From Psoroptes ovis (taxonomy: Eukaryota > Arthropoda > Arachnida > Sarcoptiformes > Psoroptidae), in assembly GCA_002943765.1 (NCBI GenBank), contig PQWQ01000010.1, positions 1,800,501-1,864,500 of the forward strand: a stretch of 64,000 nucleotides of DNA, read 5' to 3'. The notes beneath the pieces were generated by a model. That model searched no databases. It worked only from the letters and a program-made list of their open reading frames with translations, and had not been told where the DNA came from. The position numbers and the translations under genes are program-made. Shown here piece after piece: positions 1 through 14,014 of this stretch (position 1 is the first letter of the stretch; each line of letters opens with the position of its first letter).

Positions 1-384
1 CGGCTGATCAAACACTCCGTGCCATTACGATTTATGGATAAAAATTTATGGTCATCATATTTTTTGAATTGAATTAATTTCAAATATTTTGTCATTTTGA
101 ATCTATTTTTAAGAAAATGTTGCTTTGATTTTTTTGATGTTTCTTCAAAATTTTTGAATCATCGTTTGATTCAATGACGAATCGAAAATAAAAACAAAAA
201 CAAAATGTCTTTGAATAGATTAAAATCAATAAATTTCTCAATTTCCTTCAATTACGATGAATAATTTGCACCGCATCATTTGTGCTTTTCTTTGATATTG
301 AAATGTTCATCATTGCAGTATTGTTTTGATTGTATTCTGGTGAAAAATTGTTTGAAATACTTTCATGAATCAGTTTGAAAAAAA
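1..384. other. upstream flank of ABCH gene, no gene seen
   Basis: AT-rich sequence with no convincing coding region on either strand. It presumably holds the promoter and 5' leader of the ABC transporter starting at 385. The short minus-strand open frame at 248-451 overlaps the first exon of that gene and has no recognisable domain. No clear TATA box was picked out. Confidence 0.5.
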
Positions 385-2442
385 ATGGCTGCCATACAAG
401 TGAAAAATGTAAATTTTTATTACACCAAACAACGGCCGATATTAGAATCAATAAATTTAAATGTACCTTATGGTAAAATTTATAGTCTATTAGGACCTAG
501 TGGTTCAGGTAAAACAACATTATTACGTCTAATACTCGGATTGATCAAACCGAATTCTGGCGAAATTGTTGTGCTGAATGGACCACCTGGTAAAAATAAT
601 CGTCTCATCGGTTATATGCCACAAGATCAAGCATTATGTCGTACATTCACTGTTGGTCAAACATTACAATATTTTTCAAATTTATATCGTTTAACTGTGA
701 ATGAATTCAATATACGTAAACGAATTCTCCGAAAAAATCTTGGCCTCCCGAATGATGATAAATTGATATCAGAATTATCCGGTGGACAACAAAAAATTGT
801 ATCATTATCGGTAACATTTTTACAACAATCAAAATTAATGATATTGGATGAGCCAACTGTTGGTAGTGATCCAACATTAGGTGATTATATATGGAGATAT
901 TTACATGAACTTTGTAAGCAAAAAAATATCGTCATTATCGTTGTAACGCATTACATAGAAGAAGCTAATCGTGCACATATTGTAGGAATAATGCGTGATG
1001 GTCACATGTTAGAAGAAAATGAACCATCCAAATTAATTCAGCAATATCAACAATCAACACTAGAAGAAGTGTTTCTATATTTATGCCAGAATGAACCGAT
1101 AAAGAAACCAAAAGAAATTGATTATAATGATGTGAAAAATCAAAATAATAAAATGATTGATATTTTGACTGATAATCCAAATGATAAATATATCTATCAA
1201 ACATCATTATGGTCAACATTTGTTTTAAAAATATGGATATTAATTGTATTGGTTCATAAAAATTTATCCAAATTCTTCCAATTCAACATTACGACCTTAA
1301 TATTTTTGATACCGGCATTTCAAACATTAATATTAGGTCTTATGTATGATGTTGATGATGTCGCTGTAAGTAAATCTAGAATTTCAATCAGTTAGTTTCA
1401 TTATAATTTGTCCATTTTGTCATAGATAAATATAGGTGTCTACAATAAAGAATTGAATCCTGATTATTCATTAAAATTATTTGATTTCATAGAAAAAGTC
1501 GATATTTATTATCTAAAACCAATATTCTATGAGTCTGAAATGCAAGCATTGAATGAACTTAAATATGGACATATTGTTGGTCTGCTAATATTCTCACCTA
1601 ATTTTACCGATTCAATGATCAATCGAATGGTGGATCCAGATTCAATGACAAATGTTACATATGAATCAAGCATAATACATATTTATATTGATAATTCAAA
1701 TTTTTTATTTGCCAACGGTTTCATTGATTCATTACGACAAACTGTTTATAATTTTATGAGTGAAATATATCATGAAAATAACCTGACAAGATTTGAAGCA
1801 CCGATCGATTTACGTGAAATCGTTTATGCAAAAGATTCAAAAATTTCTGACTTTCTTCTGCCTGGCTATTTGATTGCATTCATTTATTTATCACAATTAA
1901 CAATTTCAGCACAATTATTAATACAAGAACGTAATGAAGGATTATTTGAACGGTCATTAGTTGCCGGTGTCAATCATTATTTAGTACTATTATCACATTT
2001 CATTTCAAGTATTATTGCATCCATTATACAGGTGACATTGATGTTATTTGTCGGTATTTATCTATTCGAAATGATCAATGAAGGCCCATTATGGTTGGTA
2101 TTTGTTATGGTTTTGGCGCAAGCGCTAGCATCAGTATCAACTGGTCTATTGATATCGGCCATTGTTCGCGAGGGATCAACAGCAACATTATTTTCAATAT
2201 TTATTACATTTTCACAAATATTCACTAGCGGTACAATATTTCCACGTGAATTAGTACCGAAACAATTTCAATATCTGGTAGATTTCAGTCCAATCGGGCT
2301 ACCATCTGAATCATTACGCAATGTTATGTTAAGAGGTTGGCCAATAACACATCCAAATGTTTATAATGGACTATTATTGAATCTTTTAACAACACTGCTA
2401 CTGTTGATATTGTCAGGAATCTTATTTAAAAAATTTACTTGA
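385..2442 (+). CDS. ABC transporter, subfamily H-like half transporter
   Basis: ATP-driven membrane transporter with NBD-TMD order, as in ABCG and the arthropod-typical ABCH subfamily. Two exons, 385-1365 and 1426-2442, join in phase 0 across a 60-bp GT-AG intron and give about 665 residues. The N-terminal nucleotide-binding domain shows Walker A GPSGSGKTT at 37-45, Q-loop Q80, signature LSGGQ at 131-135, Walker B LMILDE at 151-156 and a switch histidine in VVTHYIEEA near 187. After about residue 275 comes an ABC-2 type membrane domain with a large loop between the first and second membrane spans, then about five spans. The splice join reads YDVDDVA-INIGVYNKEL, matching the conserved GxxNxEL region of these pumps. 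It should work as a dimer. Substrate unknown; Drosophila ABCH members are tied to cuticle lipid barrier. An AATAAA lies at 2481. ABCH over ABCG is judged from resemblance only. Confidence 0.88.
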
Positions 2443-5400
2443 TTCAAAAAGGAAAAAATTAAAGCCTAAAATATTCAAAAAATAAATGTTCACATTTCAG
2501 TTCAATAGATGGCGATCAATTCAATTATTTGAATTTCTTTTCTCGATTTTTCAATTTCATTTTTCAAATTCAATTCTTTTAAAATCATAATCTAATCTTG
2601 CACTTTTGAAAAATGCGAAATATTTTTATCGATAAACAAGATAAGAATGATAAATGTCATATTATCAATCATTTACAAAACAATTATTTATTTATCATTA
2701 CATAATCTTTAAATCAATCAAAAACAATTTACGATTAAAATTTTGTTTTGAAAAAAATATGAAAAATAAAAATTTCAATGTCAAGGTCTTTGGCATGGTT
2801 CTATACAGCATATTGTATTGGTAAATACATGATTTATTGTATTTTCATCATCATCATCATTAAAAGTACTTGTAAACACTTGATAAATACATTCAATATT
2901 TGTTAATTGCAATTCTTCTTTTGCCTTCAAAACAGCATTTTAAAAATGCATTTAATACACCTTGAAAACAATTCGAAGAATCATCAATTATTATGGTAAT
3001 AATAACTCACAATTAATTTCCTGGAGTATTTATTTCATTTTTCTTTCTTTGTTTTAAATTTGAAATATTACATAATAAACTTTGCTTATGGCTATTGGCT
3101 ATCAAATATTAAAGTTACACCATTGAATCAAGGAATGAAACAATGGAAACAAATTGCATCGTTTACAATGAACTGAAAATACAAAGAAAAATTGATTGCA
3201 ATCTTCCATATGATGGCTTAATATCTTCATTTCTCATTTTTACTTGAAAATATTTTACACATTGAAACAATTCAAGACATTAAATAAATACTCATAGAAA
3301 GTATTAATAATCATTGGCATTGATTGGTGATTATTACATAATCCTGATTTGATTTTATTGAATTTTTTTTTTATTATTAGCAATAAATAATAATAATGGA
3401 AATTCTGGAAATTTTTTCTTTATTATCCTAATTACTTTGATTTTTTTTCCTAAATTCTTAAATTGTTTCACTTTTCACTGGTTTTAACTGGTAAAAGAAA
3501 AAATTGTTATTATCATCATCATTCAAACACATATATTCATTGTATGTTTGATTGAGTTTATTTATTTGTTTATTTATCTTTTATATGCAAGTTAAAAAAG
3601 TGAATTTCACACGCACACATAAATCTATCTGAAAAACAAACCCTTACACCTTACACCCTTTTAATACATCAAGGATTGTCAATTTTTATGTTTTAAAAAG
3701 AAAATAAAATAAAATTTTGACTGAAAATAAGAAAAATTTGGTTCAATTTTCCTTTATTTGATTTGATTTGATTGAAATGAATTGATATGGACTTGATTTC
3801 AGTTTTTTTTTATTTTTTTTTTATTTTTTTGAAATTTCAATCAATCGAATTGAATTATGAATTGTATTAGTAAATGAGGAAAAAAAATTCAAATACAATT
3901 CAAATGACAAATACTAATAATAATAATAATAACAATAATAACATGACCTTGACATTAAAATTTATTATAATTCATTTTCAATCCCTTCATTTATTCCTTT
4001 TTTTTCTGCATAAAAATGACATAATTTATTTTTTCAAATTTTTTCAATTGTTACAATTTCATGGTAATTTGTTCTTTTGATAAGGTGATTTTTGTTGCTG
4101 TACATAATTGTAATAATGGACATTTTTTTCAAGAATACAGTAATGAATTCTCCTGAAATTTTGAAATTCAATCCTTCATGTTTACAATAATAATCATTGA
4201 ACAACATTTGAAATGAATAGAAATGTCTAAATATTTTATTTATTTGGGTGCAAATCGGTTCAAAAAAAATTTTTTTTTCATTGATACCAAATCAGACAAA
4301 CAAAGAAACGAAAAGTGTTTCAAGGTTTTTTGCTTTCTTTTCTTCTTCTTCTTCTTACAATCTATAAAATTCAATGAAATCCCAATGAAACATTTGTTGT
4401 TTGATTATGTTTATTATGCTTGAATTTTCGTTTCGTTCCTAGGAAATTCAAATTCCATTCAAGCATAGCTTTCATTGACCAGAGATCAAGTACTGTCTTT
4501 AGAATTTTCCTGTTTATTTTATTTTGCCAGCATTTACCTTGATGGAATAGATTTATTTTGATTAGATTCTTCGATTTTATAGTGAATGCCCATGATAATA
4601 AAAATATAACGGGATCAATCACCGATAATGAAATTTATTTTTGTTTTTTCTTCTATCAAAAAATACAAAATTCCAAGAATTGAAATGCTTTAATACAAAA
4701 TTCATTCATTTTTAATGTCACGTAACCGTTAAAATTTTCGATCAAGGGAAAATTTTAGATAGATTGATTTAGTTAATATCTTCTTAATCCGTTGTAAAAA
4801 TAAATGAATTAGCGTTGAAGCCAAAGTTTGTTGACCGTCAAGCAAATTATAAATGATTTTAATTTGTTTTTATCAACTTTTTTTTTATTGAGAAAAATAA
4901 TTTTCATCTTCGGATGGAAAATACCCGTCGGATATTACTTTTTTTTTCTTTATTTTCTACATTAATCAAACTCATTTTCGTCAAATTGAAAATGAATAAA
5001 TGAAATATCTGATATTAAATGAAAATAAAATCCGGAAAAAAACCTGTTGACTTACCATTATCAATTAATTTGATTTGATTGAAATAAATGATTTTGTACT
5101 TCACTAATCTTTCTCCAACAACTCATTTTTATTTTTTCGTCCAAAAGATCAGTTATATAATCAGTTTTGAATCAGGCTTTCAAATATGAATTGATTAAAG
5201 TTGAAAGATTATTGGCTAAAACAAAATTAAAAAAAAAAAACAGAAAACCAATAATAATTTCAAGTTTGAAGGTCATCGTTTTCTTCCAAATATTTGAGAT
5301 TAATTTCAAACATTTATTTCATGTTAATTTTTCATTGTTGGGAATTCGGGATTGGATCCATCTTTATAAATTTTTTCTTTGTTTGAATAAGGGTTTAGGA

Positions 5401-7779
5401 GTAAACACACAAATATTTCGATTGAAAATGATTAAAAAGTTTTTTGACCACCAATCAAAATCGTTGATGAATTTTTGAATTTCGAAATGGTCATAATTAT
5501 TTTGATTGGAAAAAAAAGAGAAAATGTTTACATACCAGAAATAATAATAATAACGAAAAAAAGAAAGCAAAATTTTCGGATAGAATCGAGTTTTTGATTT
5601 CAAGTCTCAAAAGAATTTCTCTTTGAGATCGAAAAAATTGACCATTATTGACCATTATTCATCATCATCATCATCATCATTATTATTTTTACTCTCTTTT
5701 GATATTATAAATCTAAAAATTAAAGATGAAAAGATTAAATTAAGAAAAAAAGATTTAAATTATTGGCCAATGACCAATGTTATTGATCTTGTAGGGTTCC
5801 ATCAAAAAAAAAAAAAAGTAAATTAATAAATAAATCAACAGGTGCACAGGTAAAACAGGTATCATCAACCATTTGATTACCATTATTATGCTCAATATGT
5901 TATCAATATGGACAAAAAATAAATCAAGATAAGAATTAATAAATAATTCATCAGATGTAAATTTGTCCAAAAATAATCTTGAGAATATGATGATAATTTA
6001 AGATCTTATTAGTTTAATGAACATTTTTCTTTTTCTTGAATTCAAAATTATCTTACGGTAAACTTCACTTAAACACATTATGCTAATCCATTCAGGTTCA
6101 ATGGCTTTGATATTTGCTACATTTGCAACACATTGTGCGCATTAAATGAATTATTAAATTTAAAAATTATTTTTCAATTTCTGAACTTGATAATTTTTAT
6201 CATTCAAATTTCTGTTTTTTTACGGGATTTATATTTCATTGACAATCAATGATTCAATCAATGAATGATTGTAATGCTGAAATCAAAAGGCGAAAAAAGC
6301 AAAATCAAAACTACCTTTGACCATAACCATTAGAAGAGTGGCTATGCGAATGAATGCTAGAATTTGTCCAATTTTATCAAAAAAATGAAAAATTTAAATA
6401 AAAATTAATTGAATTTAATCATAATCATACAGTATCAAGTGAAAATAATTGTTAACCTTGTCCTTGGTACGGCTATGGCTAAAGGTGATTTTTAATTCAA
6501 TTGAATACATTTTACTTTCACATAAATGAAAATTCTTAAATCGAAATTATATAACTCAGATGGTTTGTTTATATTTTTTATCATATTACAAATCTCCTGG
6601 TCATTTAAAATAAATCAAAAACTAGTCATCATCAAAATTATAACCATTAACAATTATCACAACAACGGCAACAGTAACATCGACCTAGACCTTATAAAGT
6701 TTTGACCTTCGTCATCACTACTAGCTGGCTAAAAAAGAAACAATTTTTTTTTCGTATTTTTTTATTCCGTGAAATTTTCATAGATTTTTTGTTGTTGTTA
6801 TTGTTACTAGCATTTCAATTAGATTATTAGGTTAAAAGATGGTAAGACCAAGGTCAAGTTCAACAAATGTGTTTGCATGTTCGTGAGTCTGGACAGATAA
6901 ATTATCAAATGCTTCAACAATAACAACAAATTGCTAAACAAATTGATAGGTAAAATAATGATGATGATAATATAATAATTGTTGTTGTTATCGAAGACCT
7001 AATGACACGAATACCGAATGACCTTGTTTGTGGTAATTTTTATAATTGTTTCAAAATTTGTTTATTCCTGAAAAAATTCTAAGAAAATTTTAAAAATAAA
7101 TAAAAACCGATTCTACAAATGTGTTGAAATAATTTTTGACAAATTTTCTATTGAAAAAAGTGAATTTTTTCAATCATTGCAAAATGCCACAAACAAACAG
7201 ACAAAAAACCATGTCTAACCAGTTGATGATTATGACGATTTTTTTTGATTATTATTCAATCATAAATTGCGAAAACTTTCTCATCATTACCCATTCACAT
7301 TGTCAAATGAAACAAAAAAAAAAAAAAAAAAACAAAAAAAAAAAAAAGAAATTAAAACTTTTAACTGGTTGAAACCAGATTCATATTTATTACAGAACGA
7401 GCAAACGCGTGTCCTAGGAATTTTCACTTTCAATTCAATTCATATGATTCAACTTTTTTTCACATGGAAAAAAAAATATTTAAATAAATAAACGAATAAA
7501 TTGGTGCATTAACGTAATATATAAAGTGCAAAACGAAAATGAACACGAATGGAAAATGAAAATCTAAAGATTATTATTATCATTTTCTGGTTATCTGGTC
7601 ATAATATATTATAAGGAAAATTTCCAATTTTATCTTTTTTTCATCTGGGAAATTCTTTCTCACTTATTTCTAATGAACAATTTTCAAATGATTTCTGTGA
7701 TATGTTCAAGTATCAATGAAAAAGACATAAAAAAATCAAAAACAATAATAATAATACAGAATATGCATGTGCAAATTGC

Positions 7780-7863
7780 ACACACGCACACACACACACA
7801 CCAAAACACATATAAACACAAAATACACTTGTTACCAATATCATCATCATCATCATCATCATC
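7780..7863. repeat. CA and ATC microsatellites
   Basis: A CA-rich run (7780-7802, one interruption) is followed 40 bp later by seven or more tandem ATC units (7841-7863). Both are simple sequence repeats with no coding role visible. Confidence 0.9.
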
Positions 7864-9791
7864 GACTATTTAAATGATTATTATTATTATGTAATTTATT
7901 ATTACATAAAAAAATGTGTTCTTTTTTGTTGATAACCTTGATGAATAAACCAGAATTTTTTTTCTGTCTTTCATTCATTTCATAATCATTATCATATAAT
8001 TCATTTCATTTGTTTCAAATATAATAATAATAATTTTTTTTTTTTTGCATCGATTTGCTTCAGTGAATTTTTCGTTGATTCAATTCTCATTTGTATTTAA
8101 ATTTTTTTTATGTATTGAACTTAAAATAATGATAATAATAATAATAATAACGACAAGTTCATCTCAGACATTTGCATATAATTGCATTTTTTTCCCACAT
8201 AATTCAATTAATAATATTAAATCATGTGATTAATATGATTCTAATAATTATGGATAGAATTTATTCGTTTTCAAAAAGCTAAAATTCTTTTGTTATTGTC
8301 TTGTTTTTATCTATGCGAATTAATAATACATACCATTCAATTGTTCTTTAATCTTTATTTCTCATATTTTTTTTCCTCTTCTTTTGTTTCCATTCCATAG
8401 ATCTGTTTAATTGCTTGTTCGTTTGACCTTTGAACATTTATAATCATTTATTTTAAATATTAAACACTTTCTTTTTTTTTGTTTTGTTTTTTTTTATTCT
8501 TAAGTTTGGTTGAAAGATAAAATAAATAAATGAATAAATAAACAAATATAAAAAATGATGCCCTTCAAATTTTTCATTGTCCTTGAACTGTTGCCCTTTG
8601 TGTATTTGGCAAACATACAAATATATGTTTGTACATACATATTATTCTTCTTCAATGATTATGACCATCATAATGATTATAAAATATTAAACATTTTAAT
8701 ATAATATAATATTTGAGACCGAGGTTCACAATAATAAAAAAAATTTCTTAAAGACATTCCCTTTCGATTTCAATCTCAAAATAAAAATTTTATCTCTAAT
8801 AAAATACCTTTAAATATAATTTTATCACTATTATTTTGATAAAACATTTACCAGATGATGATGATAATGATAACCTGATTTATAACAAGCATATTTTGAT
8901 TCTTTATATTCTTTTGTTATGATCATTTTCAGCCATTATTTGTGGGAACAAAGAATGAAAATGAAATTAATTCTGGTAAAGATTTACCAGAAAATTATTT
9001 TGAAAAAAAAAATTTATTCAAATTCAAATATTTTATTTCATTTCAAACTCTTTACACTTGAAGAATTGAAATGCAAAAAAAAAACTGGCAAAAACTGGTA
9101 ATTTCTTTCATTTTTTCTTTACTTGCTTAGAAGCTTTTGAAATGAAAATTCTCGTATTACGTGAGATGCGATTAGATTATTATTATTATTATTATGGTAA
9201 TCGTGATCATCATCATCATCATCAGCATTTATAGTGGACAGCGCCCGAATATAAATTTAAAAAGTTTATATTTTCAAACAAAAGAAAAAGTTTTCATATT
9301 GAAACACAGATTTTTTTTCTTACGCTGTTGTCGCTGCTAATGCTGTGCAATGAATGATCAAATAATAGAATTTAGGTTTAAATCTGATTAGTCTTATGGA
9401 ATATGTGATTATGTCGTTTTATATATGAATTATATCGGTGCAAGTTTCACCCGAATAATTTGCTGATTTTAACTTGCTGATTTTAATTTATTGAAAATAG
9501 ATTTAAAAGGACCTCAGCAATGAAAAATACAACAGATTCACAATCAAACAACTGGCACACACACACACCACCCTTCAAGGTACCTACTACTTGATACAAC
9601 TTGTTGAATTAAAGTTTTTGTGTGTGAAAAAAAAATTAAAACTCCTCCTTGACAGCACAAAGAAATGAATATTTTTTCTTATTTTCTTTTTGACCAATTA
9701 TCGATTGGAACAGTAGCCAAAGAAAAGGAAAAATTTTCATTGATCATAGATTGATGATAAATTGATTATAAATTGATTATACATTCATTCA

Positions 9792-9812
9792 TACACACAC
9801 ACACACACACAG
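9792..9812. repeat. CA dinucleotide microsatellite
   Basis: About ten uninterrupted AC units, followed by imperfect CA-rich sequence. Similar GT runs occur at 28690-28705 and 45682-45697. Confidence 0.9.
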
Positions 9813-11186
9813 ACACATACATGTACCTAGAACTCAATATGCACAATTTTATCATCGCCACCACCAAACAAAAAAAAAATTATCAATTTCATCATCCAAA
9901 AATGATAATTATTATTAAATGATCATATCATCAAACAATCATTGTGAATCAACAAACATTAAATGAAATGAATCATTCACCATTCGGGACGGAAGAAAGG
10001 AAAATTTCGATATATTTCGTAAAATATGAAGATACGAAATGTTTCATCATTGCTTCACCTTATAAAATTGATTTCAAATCATATATTGAACCAATTTTAA
10101 AAAAACATTGAAAATCAAATTATGATTCAAATTTAAATTTGAAGAAATATGAAAAAATTGAATTCAAATTTTATAATGATTGAAATAATATAACAAAGAA
10201 GTAACAAAGTTCAAAATAAAAAAAAACATTGATTTTCATTTTTTGATTTTTCAAAAAATCATTCTCATTGTCATCATCATTATCATCATCATCATCATCG
10301 TCATAATTTTCATGATCATCATCTACATCGAGATTGACATTGACATCACTGGCCATCATCATCATCATTTACAATCATTATTAACCATTAATCAAAACAA
10401 CAAAAAAAATAACAGAGATCCAATTGATTAATCCTGCTTTTTTTTTTAAACAAAAATCTTTAAATTAATCTTGACGCTATCGATGTCGTTATTTATGTGT
10501 TTATTTATTTCTGGTATGTGTGTGTATTTCGACCAGTGAAAAATAATAAAGTGTTCATATGTGTATTCTCATATGTTTTTGTATGTGTGTTGTGTGTATT
10601 CAATAATATGCAATTTACTCTTGATTTAAAGTCTGATTTTCTTTTTTTTTTTATTTTTTTGATTTTCATTTTCTTTGTATTATTTTATATATCCACAAGT
10701 GTGTGTGTGTTTCTGTTTGTATTCGTATTGGTTGTTCATAAGTATTTCTTCAATATTCATTCATTCAGTATTAAGTGTGTATGTTTGCTTATATACATTT
10801 GTATGTATGGATACGGGATTTTTTTTCCATCTTCTTCATCTGTTGTTGTTGTCGTTCTTGCCTTTTAAATGCATATTAATATAACCAGTCCGTTTTGTAA
10901 GAAACGAAAATGAATGAAATAAAAATAAAAATTTAAATGAAAAAAAAAAAATAAATTCATTCACACAATCATTCATTGAAGATTCAGTGACGATACGATG
11001 AATCAAATGAGAATTGATTGAAAAATTGAATTTTTTTCATTTTTGTACTTTGAAAATTTTTTTAGAATACTTTTTTTTTGATAGTTATTGAAACATATTT
11101 TGATATAAATTCAATTCATTTCATTCAAGCCAAAATATTGAATAAAATATAAACAATTTTTAATTTGAAAAATCAATCAAAAAACA

Positions 11187-14014
11187 ATGTATTCATCGTC
11201 ATCATCATTTGTAACGAATAAATCGTTATTATTATCGAAAAAATTGAAATTTGTTCTTAAAAATTTATTAAATAATGAACGTCAACAGCAGCAGCAACGA
11301 AAATTATTATCATCACTATCACTGTCATATAATGATCAACAAATTCGCATTAATAATTGTCATAATTACTGGTATAATCTTGTCAATAATCATCACAATA
11401 ATATTCGATATCAATCATCAACGGCCACAACATCAGCAACAGCGATGTTTAATTTGAATGATGCTAATAATAATCATCAAATTCCATCTAAATGTCCATT
11501 TCATTATCATAGAAATGAATTAAATAATCAAAATGAATTAAAATTGAATAATATTTCAATTAAAAATAATTATAAATCATTTGATGAAATGCCTAAACCT
11601 AATGGTTTACCATTATTCGGTACATTATTTGATTTAATACGATCAGGTGGTGCCGAATATGTACATCAATATTGTGATAAAAGACATAAAGAATTAGGAC
11701 CAATTTATCGTGAAAAATTAGGTAATGTTGAAGCAATATTTTTAGCTGATGCAAATATTATACAACAAATATATAAATATGAAGGAAAATATCCACAACA
11801 CATGGTACCAGAACCATGGATTATTTATAATCAAAACAAAGGAATAAAACGTGGATTATTTTTCATGTATGTTTTTATCAAATTATTATGAATTTCGATT
11901 ATTCATATTCATATTGAATATATTTTTTTTAAATAATAATTTTCGTTACAATATTTATTAAATATCTTAAACTTTAGGGAAGGAGAAGAATGGAGCGTAC
12001 GCAGAAGTTCATTGAATAAAGTATTCCTTAAATCTGAAATCATAAATGATTATACGGAAGTTTTTAATCAAGTTGTCATCGATATCCTGAACAAATGGTC
12101 ATTTAAAATGAATGAAAATCGAACGGATACATTGTTAATCAATGATTTAGAAAAAGAACTATACAATTGGTCAATTGAATGTAAGATTTTTATTACTTTC
12201 AAATTTTATTTATTCATTTATTTAAATTTAAGTTTTCACAAAAAACCCTTTACATTATTTTCTGGAAAAAAATTGTGGGAATTTTCATTTCTTTTATTCT
12301 ATTTTATTTTTTTCCTTTTAAATCACCAAAAATAAAATCTGATATCTAACAGCTGTTGCTTTTTTTTTGTTTATCGACAATTTTTATCTCAAATTTTGCT
12401 TTATTTTCTTATTTTGCATTGATTTTCAATATTTTTTTTATAGCTCTTGGAACAATGATATTTGGACGCCGTTTAGGTTGTATAATACCGCAACCATCTA
12501 GTTCATTACCGGATATACATGAATTTGTTAATTGTGTACAACAAATTTTTGTTGAATCAGCCAATATGCAATTGATACCACCGAAATTAGCACATTATTT
12601 TCGTTTACCTGTTTGGAAACGATTTGAAAATGCAGCAAACAAAGCATTAGATCTGGCATTTCAATATGTAAATGAAAATGCAAAACAAATTCAGAATGAA
12701 CAACAACAACAAACACAATATCAATCATCATCATCGACAACAAAAATAATGAATAAAGGTATTATTAAACAATTAATGTCTGATGGTAAAATGGAATTAG
12801 ATGAAATTAGTCGTATTATTGTTGATCTATTTATTGCTGCAGCTGATACTGTAAGTATTTTTTTTCTTCTTTGAATTTTAATATTCTCGTATTTAGATCA
12901 GTGTTAATATTCGATTGATTATTTATCATTATTTATTTTCCATAAAAATAACAAAATAGACATCACATGCAACACAATGGGCATTGTATCTATTATCAAA
13001 ACATCCACAAGTACAACAACGTTTATATGATGAAATACAACAATGTACAAATGGTGAATCGATTAATGTTAAACATTTACAAAATTTATCGTATGTAAAA
13101 GGAATTATTAAAGAATCATTAAGGTATGTAATCTGCATTCGAAAGATTTACAATTTTTATTTTCCTGAACGAAATCAACTATAAAAGAATCCTCAGAAAT
13201 TTTCAATTTTACTTTAGTAGCTATCAAAAATCTTGATTTTTGATCATTAAAATAATTTGATCTATTATATACTCGATGATCACATGATGTCTGAGTTTGA
13301 ATACTAAAAAGAAAAAATTCATTTTACCAAACCTGTTTGATCATAATAATAATGTTTCATCCATTTAATTCATTTATTATCTTTTCTTTTTTTTATTATC
13401 CCATCATCCACCCATCTATTCATTGATTTATTCATCCATTCATTCATTAAAATATAAATTTAGACTTTATCCAGTGGCTCCATTTCTTACACGTTATCTA
13501 TCTGAAGATCTTGTACTTGGAGGTTATCACGTACCGAAAGGAGTAAGTTCATGAAGTTTTCTCAATTAATTTTCTCATAAATTGAAATTTAATCAATTAT
13601 TTTTCTATTCTATCATTTAATCATTAGAAATTAGTTGTAATGTCATTATATACAACTGGTCGTAAAAATGATTATTTCAGTGAACCAGAAAAATTTAAAC
13701 CAGAAAGATGGTTACGTGATCCTAAAAATGGTAATCGTAATCAAGTAACGAATAATCATGCTTGTTTGCCATTTGGACTCGGTGTACGTAGTTGTATTGG
13801 TAGACGCGTTGCTGAAATTCAAATGCAATTTTTTCTTTCAAGAGTAAGTTTGGATTTAATTTCATTATTTAGATTGAATTAATAATAATTCACATTCAAT
13901 TAGCTTGTACAACAATTTCATATAAATCCAGCCAGTGATGAAGATATTGACATTAAACTTCGTATGATAACTACACCGGAAAAATCAATTGATTTAATAT
14001 TGAAACGTCGTTGA
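11187..14014 (+). CDS. CYP314A1-like: mitochondrial-clan cytochrome P450, Shade-like (probable ecdysteroid 20-hydroxylase)
   Basis: Seven exons join in frame: 11187-11866, 11978-12180, 12444-12850, 12960-13123, 13464-13542, 13628-13843, 13904-14014, giving 619 residues. P450 marks: I-helix AAADTTSH (426-433), K-helix ESLR (482-485), KPERW meander, heme loop FGLGVRSCIG with ligand Cys567. The first 100 or so residues are Ser/Asn/Gln-rich and basic at the start, fitting a mitochondrial presequence, with a CPF motif at 103-105. The substrate-side segment YPQHMVPEP, then RGLFFMEGEEW across the first splice, closely resembles Shade, which converts ecdysone to 20-hydroxyecdysone in mitochondria using adrenodoxin. 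The longest upstream ATG in frame was used as start. An AATAAA lies at 14125. Mitochondrial clan is well supported; the exact CYP family rests on recalled resemblance, with CYP302 or CYP315 as alternatives. Confidence 0.85.

Larger units (their letters stand above)
2443..11186. other. 8.7 kb non-coding stretch with microsatellites and nuclear-receptor-like half sites
   Basis: No open frame here has a recognisable domain; those present are low-complexity shadows of A/T runs and ATC, CA or GT repeats. Microsatellites include AAT around 3917-3940, CA at 7780-7802, ATC at 7841-7863 and 9206-9224, and CA at 9792-9812. Several AGGTCA-type half sites occur: TGACCTTGA at 3944-3952, TGACCTTC at 6703-6710, CCAAGGTCA at 6848-6856, TGACCTTGT at 7019-7027, and a DR1-like TGACCTTTGAACA at 8424-8436. 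The stretch presumably contains 5' regulatory DNA of the downstream P450 gene. No tRNA or rRNA was recognised. Confidence 0.5.

Noticed and set aside
10171..10368. Asp-rich minus-strand frame and Ile-rich plus-strand frame
   Set aside because: Both are translations of ATC/GAT repeats and show no gene-like composition.
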